Made by a program: the position numbers and the translations under genes. Shown here piece after piece: positions 61,473 to 64,000 of a stretch of DNA of 64,000 nt. Below the pieces are notes generated by a model, which had not been told where the DNA came from, searched no databases, and saw only the letters and a program-made list of their open reading frames with translations. Source of the DNA: Dyadobacter sandarakinus (lineage in GTDB: Bacteria; Bacteroidota; Bacteroidia; Cytophagales; Spirosomataceae); NCBI RefSeq assembly GCF_016894445.1, contig NZ_CP056775.1:4824001-4888000 (forward strand), in the 5' to 3' direction. Position 1 is the first letter of the stretch. Each line of letters starts with the position of its first letter.

Positions 61473-62783
61473 TCAGGAAATTAGTTGTCCATAAAGGTCA
61501 AATTCCTCTGCCGATGTAATTTTTACCTCTGCAAAGTCACCGACCCGCACATACTGAGCCGCAGGGATAAGTACTTCATTGTCAACTTCGGGAGAGTCAA
61601 ATTGGGTACGGCCTATAAAATGCCCGCCCTCTTTCCGGTCAAAAAGTACCTTGAAGGTTTGGCCCACTTTGGCCTGGTTGTGATCGTATGAAATCCCCTG
61701 CTGCAACTCCATAATGGCATCAGCACGCTCCTGCTTGATCTCAGCAGGTACGTCGTCTTCCATTGTATGGGAGTGGGTATTGTCTTCGTGAGAGTACTGA
61801 AATGCCCCCAGACGGTCAAAACGCATTTTTTCAACAAACTCATACGTTTCATCGAACAATGCCTCGGTCTCGCCGGGATGTCCTACGATCAGGGTGGTAC
61901 GCAATGCAACATCAGGTACTTTGTCACGTATCGTACTGATCAGCGCCTCGGTTTTTTCACGCGTGATTCCACGCCGCATAGACCGGAGGATTTCCGTAGA
62001 TCCCGATTGCAGCGGCATATCCAGGTATTTGCAAATGTTGCTCCGCTCGTTCATGACATCCAGTATATCCATCGGAAAGCCCGCAGGATATGCATACTGC
62101 AGCCTGATCCATTCAATGCCTTCCACATCGGACAGCCGCAGCATCAGGTCAGACAGGTTTCTTTTTTTATAAATATCAAGACCGTAGTAAGTAAGGTCCT
62201 GCGCAATGAGGATGAGCTCTTTGGTGCCTCTTTTTGCCAGTGATTGCGCCTCTTTTACAAGTTCCTCAATAGGACGGGATATGTGTCCGCCGCGCATCAG
62301 CGGGATGGCACAAAAGCTGCACGGGCGATCACAGCCTTCTGCAATTTTCAGGTATGCAAAATGGGCAGGCGTAGTAAGCAGTCGTTCGCCGACGAGCTCG
62401 TGTTTGTAATCGGCTTTCAGGGTTTTGAGCAGGCGCGGTAGCTCGTTGGTGCCAAACCATGCATCTACCGTAGGAATCTCAACAGAAAGCTCATCTTTGT
62501 ACCGGTGAGAGAGGCAGCCGGTAACATATACTTTGTCTACAATACCGGCAGCCTTGGCATCGGCATACCTCAGAATCGTTTCAATGGATTCTTCCTTGGC
62601 ACCGTCAATAAATCCGCAGGTATTGATCACCACGATCTGGGAGTCGTCCTTTTTGGATTCGTGGGCCACATTAAATCCGTTTCCTTTCAGCTGTGTGTAC
62701 AGAACTTCGGAGTCCACAAGGTTTTTGGAGCAACCCAGTGTTACGATATTGACTTTGTTTTTAACTATTCCTTTGGTTTTCAT
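61473..62783 (-). CDS. rimO: Ribosomal protein uS12 methylthiotransferase
   Basis: The 436-residue radical-SAM enzyme adds a methylthio group to Asp88 of ribosomal protein uS12. The N-terminal UPF0004 domain has VTLGCSKNLVDSE and VTGCLSHRY cysteines for one Fe-S cluster. The radical-SAM core has EGCDRPCSFCAIP (CxxxCxxC) followed by MRGGHISR, typical of RimO rather than MiaB. A C-terminal TRAM domain (about 370-436) closes the protein. It is monocistronic. Confidence 0.95.
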   Translation of the reverse strand: MKTKGIVKNKVNIVTLGCSKNLVDSEVLYTQLKGNGFNVAHESKKDDSQIVVINTCGFIDGAKEESIETILRYADAKAAGIVDKVYVTGCLSHRYKDELSVEIPTVDAWFGTNELPRLLKTLKADYKHELVGERLLTTPAHFAYLKIAEGCDRPCSFCAIPLMRGGHISRPIEELVKEAQSLAKRGTKELILIAQDLTYYGLDIYKKRNLSDLMLRLSDVEGIEWIRLQYAYPAGFPMDILDVMNERSNICKYLDMPLQSGSTEILRSMRRGITREKTEALISTIRDKVPDVALRTTLIVGHPGETEALFDETYEFVEKMRFDRLGAFQYSHEDNTHSHTMEDDVPAEIKQERADAIMELQQGISYDHNQAKVGQTFKVLFDRKEGGHFIGRTQFDSPEVDNEVLIPAAQYVRVGDFAEVKITSAEEFDLYGQLIS

Positions 62784-62911
62784 TGGTATGAGCTGGGGCC
62801 ACAGGCATTCAGCTATCGGCTTACATGGTTAAAACTGCATTTCCCGTCAAAGTGACTGATTATGAACGGTGAAATGGGGTGCAAAGTTCGGGAAAAATCA
62901 GACAGGAACTA

Positions 62912-63526
62912 CTATGAGATCAGGGGAAATGCAGTAACGCAGAAGGTGGCCGGTATCTTTTTAAAATATTCATGGATCACCCAGTCACCCGGCATTTTGT
63001 CTGAGAGAACAAAATAATCACCATTTGTAAGATAGTACCTTGTAAAAGCAAATCTTGCCTTTGCATTATTATGAACCACCACAATCCTTTCAATATCCCC
63101 ATTTTTCAGCCTGAGGCTGCTGTCTGAAAATGTAATTTCAAGTTCATGTTCTTCCGGGAAAGTTTCAATGGTAACTCCCTGTACATTGTTCCAATGGTTG
63201 AGATCCATAACAATCACGAATAGTCCCAAACCTATGCATGCCAGGCTTGTTACAAGCAGCAAGAGCCACACCAGGATCTGATAACTGACATCCGGTCCGA
63301 TGTATATGGTAAATATTAGTTTCAGAAGCATGCTGCCTATTGGAAGCATGAAGTACCCGGGCAGATTGGATGAGGTCAGGAAATAATACCAGGCTGTGAT
63401 CTTGTAAGTACGCTTTACTTTCAGAGGCGAGTTGGAGCCGATCGTGTCCCTTGTATGCCGGAGCATCCACCACAAAATGAGGCTTGCAGGTACGAAAATA
63501 ATCAGGAAAACAATGAGTGTATCCAT
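62912..63526 (-). CDS. Membrane protein of unknown family, tandem paralogue A
   Basis: The 204-residue protein has three hydrophobic helices (about 3-21, 52-75 and 84-107). A soluble C-terminal half (110-204) has beta strands and one helix (DSSLRLKNGDIERIVVVHNN; WVIHEYFKK). This layout resembles membrane-anchored PH-like (YcxB-type) domains. The soluble part is clearly similar to the partial gene upstream at 63681-64000 (shared LNHW/FNHW, IETF.., EYFKK/KYFEK and closing FP(L/K)I positions). Function unknown. The start codon directly follows the terminator of the upstream paralogue. Confidence 0.7.
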   Translation of the reverse strand: MDTLIVFLIIFVPASLILWWMLRHTRDTIGSNSPLKVKRTYKITAWYYFLTSSNLPGYFMLPIGSMLLKLIFTIYIGPDVSYQILVWLLLLVTSLACIGLGLFVIVMDLNHWNNVQGVTIETFPEEHELEITFSDSSLRLKNGDIERIVVVHNNAKARFAFTRYYLTNGDYFVLSDKMPGDWVIHEYFKKIPATFCVTAFPLIS

Positions 63527-63565
63527 AAAAAAGGTATCTTATGACCGATGTCTTTAAGATACCTT
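63527..63565 (-). terminator. Terminator or attenuator between tandem paralogues
   Basis: AAGGTATCTTA (63531-63541) pairs perfectly with TAAGATACCTT (63555-63565) around a 13-base loop. On the minus strand a T-run leads straight into the ATG of paralogue A (63526). Confidence 0.75.
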
Positions 63566-63680
63566 CATTTCGCAAGAACTGCATTAAACATTGTATCCTG
63601 CGGCTACTTGCAGGGATTAACGGAATTAATCCTACTTCTTAAACAACGAGTCCACAAACTCCGATCGGTCGAATTATGAA

Positions 63681-64000
63681 CTACTTAGGGATCTTGGGAA
63701 ACCAACATTTGTGGTTGGTATAGTTTAGCTTTTCAAAATATTTGAAAATGTCCTCTACTCCGTATGTGCCACCGGGAATAATTACCTTGGTATCGTCTAT
63801 CAGGCTAAACTGATAATAGTAAATATTCACTTTGCCACGAGTGTGAAACCGATCAACTCCAATAATGGTTTCGGTTGAGAGCACGCTTTCAGATTCATCT
63901 CTTCTTACTCTTATGATACGACTTCCCGGCTCAAAAAACAGGCTTGTCTCCTTGACATGGCGCCAATGATTGAATAGCAGATTAAGTAAGCCATATCCTA
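63681..64000 (-). CDS. Membrane protein paralogue B, partial (cut by window end)
   Basis: A minus-strand frame stays open from the window edge to the stop at 63681. It gives the last ~106 residues, which begin GYGLLNLLFNHWRHVKE. The visible part matches the soluble half of paralogue A. It shares FNHW, a strand-rich middle with YYYQFSLIDDTKVIIPGG (compare RYYLTNGDYFVLS), and DIFKYFEKL near the end. The membrane part would lie beyond the window. The internal GTG at 63884 is not the true start. Confidence 0.7.
   Translation of the reverse strand, partial: GYGLLNLLFNHWRHVKETSLFFEPGSRIIRVRRDESESVLSTETIIGVDRFHTRGKVNIYYYQFSLIDDTKVIIPGGTYGVEDIFKYFEKLNYTNHKCWFPKIPK

Overview
The window looks like chromosomal DNA of a Bacteroidota bacterium, probably order Cytophagales and close to Dyadobacter/Spirosomataceae. 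The evidence is a type IX secretion C-terminal tail, a TonB-dependent receptor paired with a DUF4249 lipoprotein, a fused SecDF, an oversized SecA, promoter motifs of the TTTG-N19/20-TAnnTTTG type, and a type VI secretion locus of the Bacteroidota subtype (T6SS-iii, marked by TssN and TssO). The lineage is inferred from gene content only. I saw no rRNA, tRNA, CRISPR array, insertion sequence or phage. Base composition looks even throughout.

Layout. 0.1-6.4 kb (minus strand): a secreted glycoside-hydrolase-like T9SS cargo protein, two glycosyltransferases and a thiolase. 6.8-24.9 kb: housekeeping genes on both strands, including secA, psd, a rhomboid protease, a polyprenyl synthase, a class IV aminotransferase, thiL, several lipoproteins, a BadF-type kinase, a two-component pair, rpmB, folK, a TonB receptor with its DUF4249 partner, and a P1 peptidase. 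25.2-47.2 kb: a 22-kb T6SS-iii cluster. 47.3-64 kb: secDF, an amino-acid permease, lhgO, anmK, a RicT-like gene, purD, recQ, kdsD, a DUF4293 gene, rimO and a tandem pair of membrane-protein paralogues cut by the window edge.

The T6SS cluster starts with two LuxR-type regulators. One has a receiver domain that has lost its phosphorylation residues; the other is a bare DNA-binding domain. Both lie beside repeated TCAGGG sites. Then come tssK, tssO and tssH (ClpV), followed by a six-gene block: a cytoplasmic-looking metzincin-type metallopeptidase, a protein with an OmpA-like motif, an Fn3-type lipoprotein, two periplasmic proteins of unknown family and a peptidoglycan-binding OmpA protein. PAAR, tssB, tssC, two divergent TssD-like tube proteins, VgrG and a third TssD follow. 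tssN lies on the opposite strand, and tssE, tssF and tssG close the cluster. I find none of TssJ/L/M, nor recognisable TssP/Q/R. The unexplained envelope proteins may therefore form an alternative anchoring complex. This block is the best candidate for something not yet described.

Other points of interest are a 15-bp perfect inverted repeat over the start codon of a lipoprotein gene, a long GGAGG-rich inverted repeat between tssB and tssC, a 21-codon open frame behind a perfect Shine-Dalgarno sequence after tssG, and decamer repeats at the left edge.
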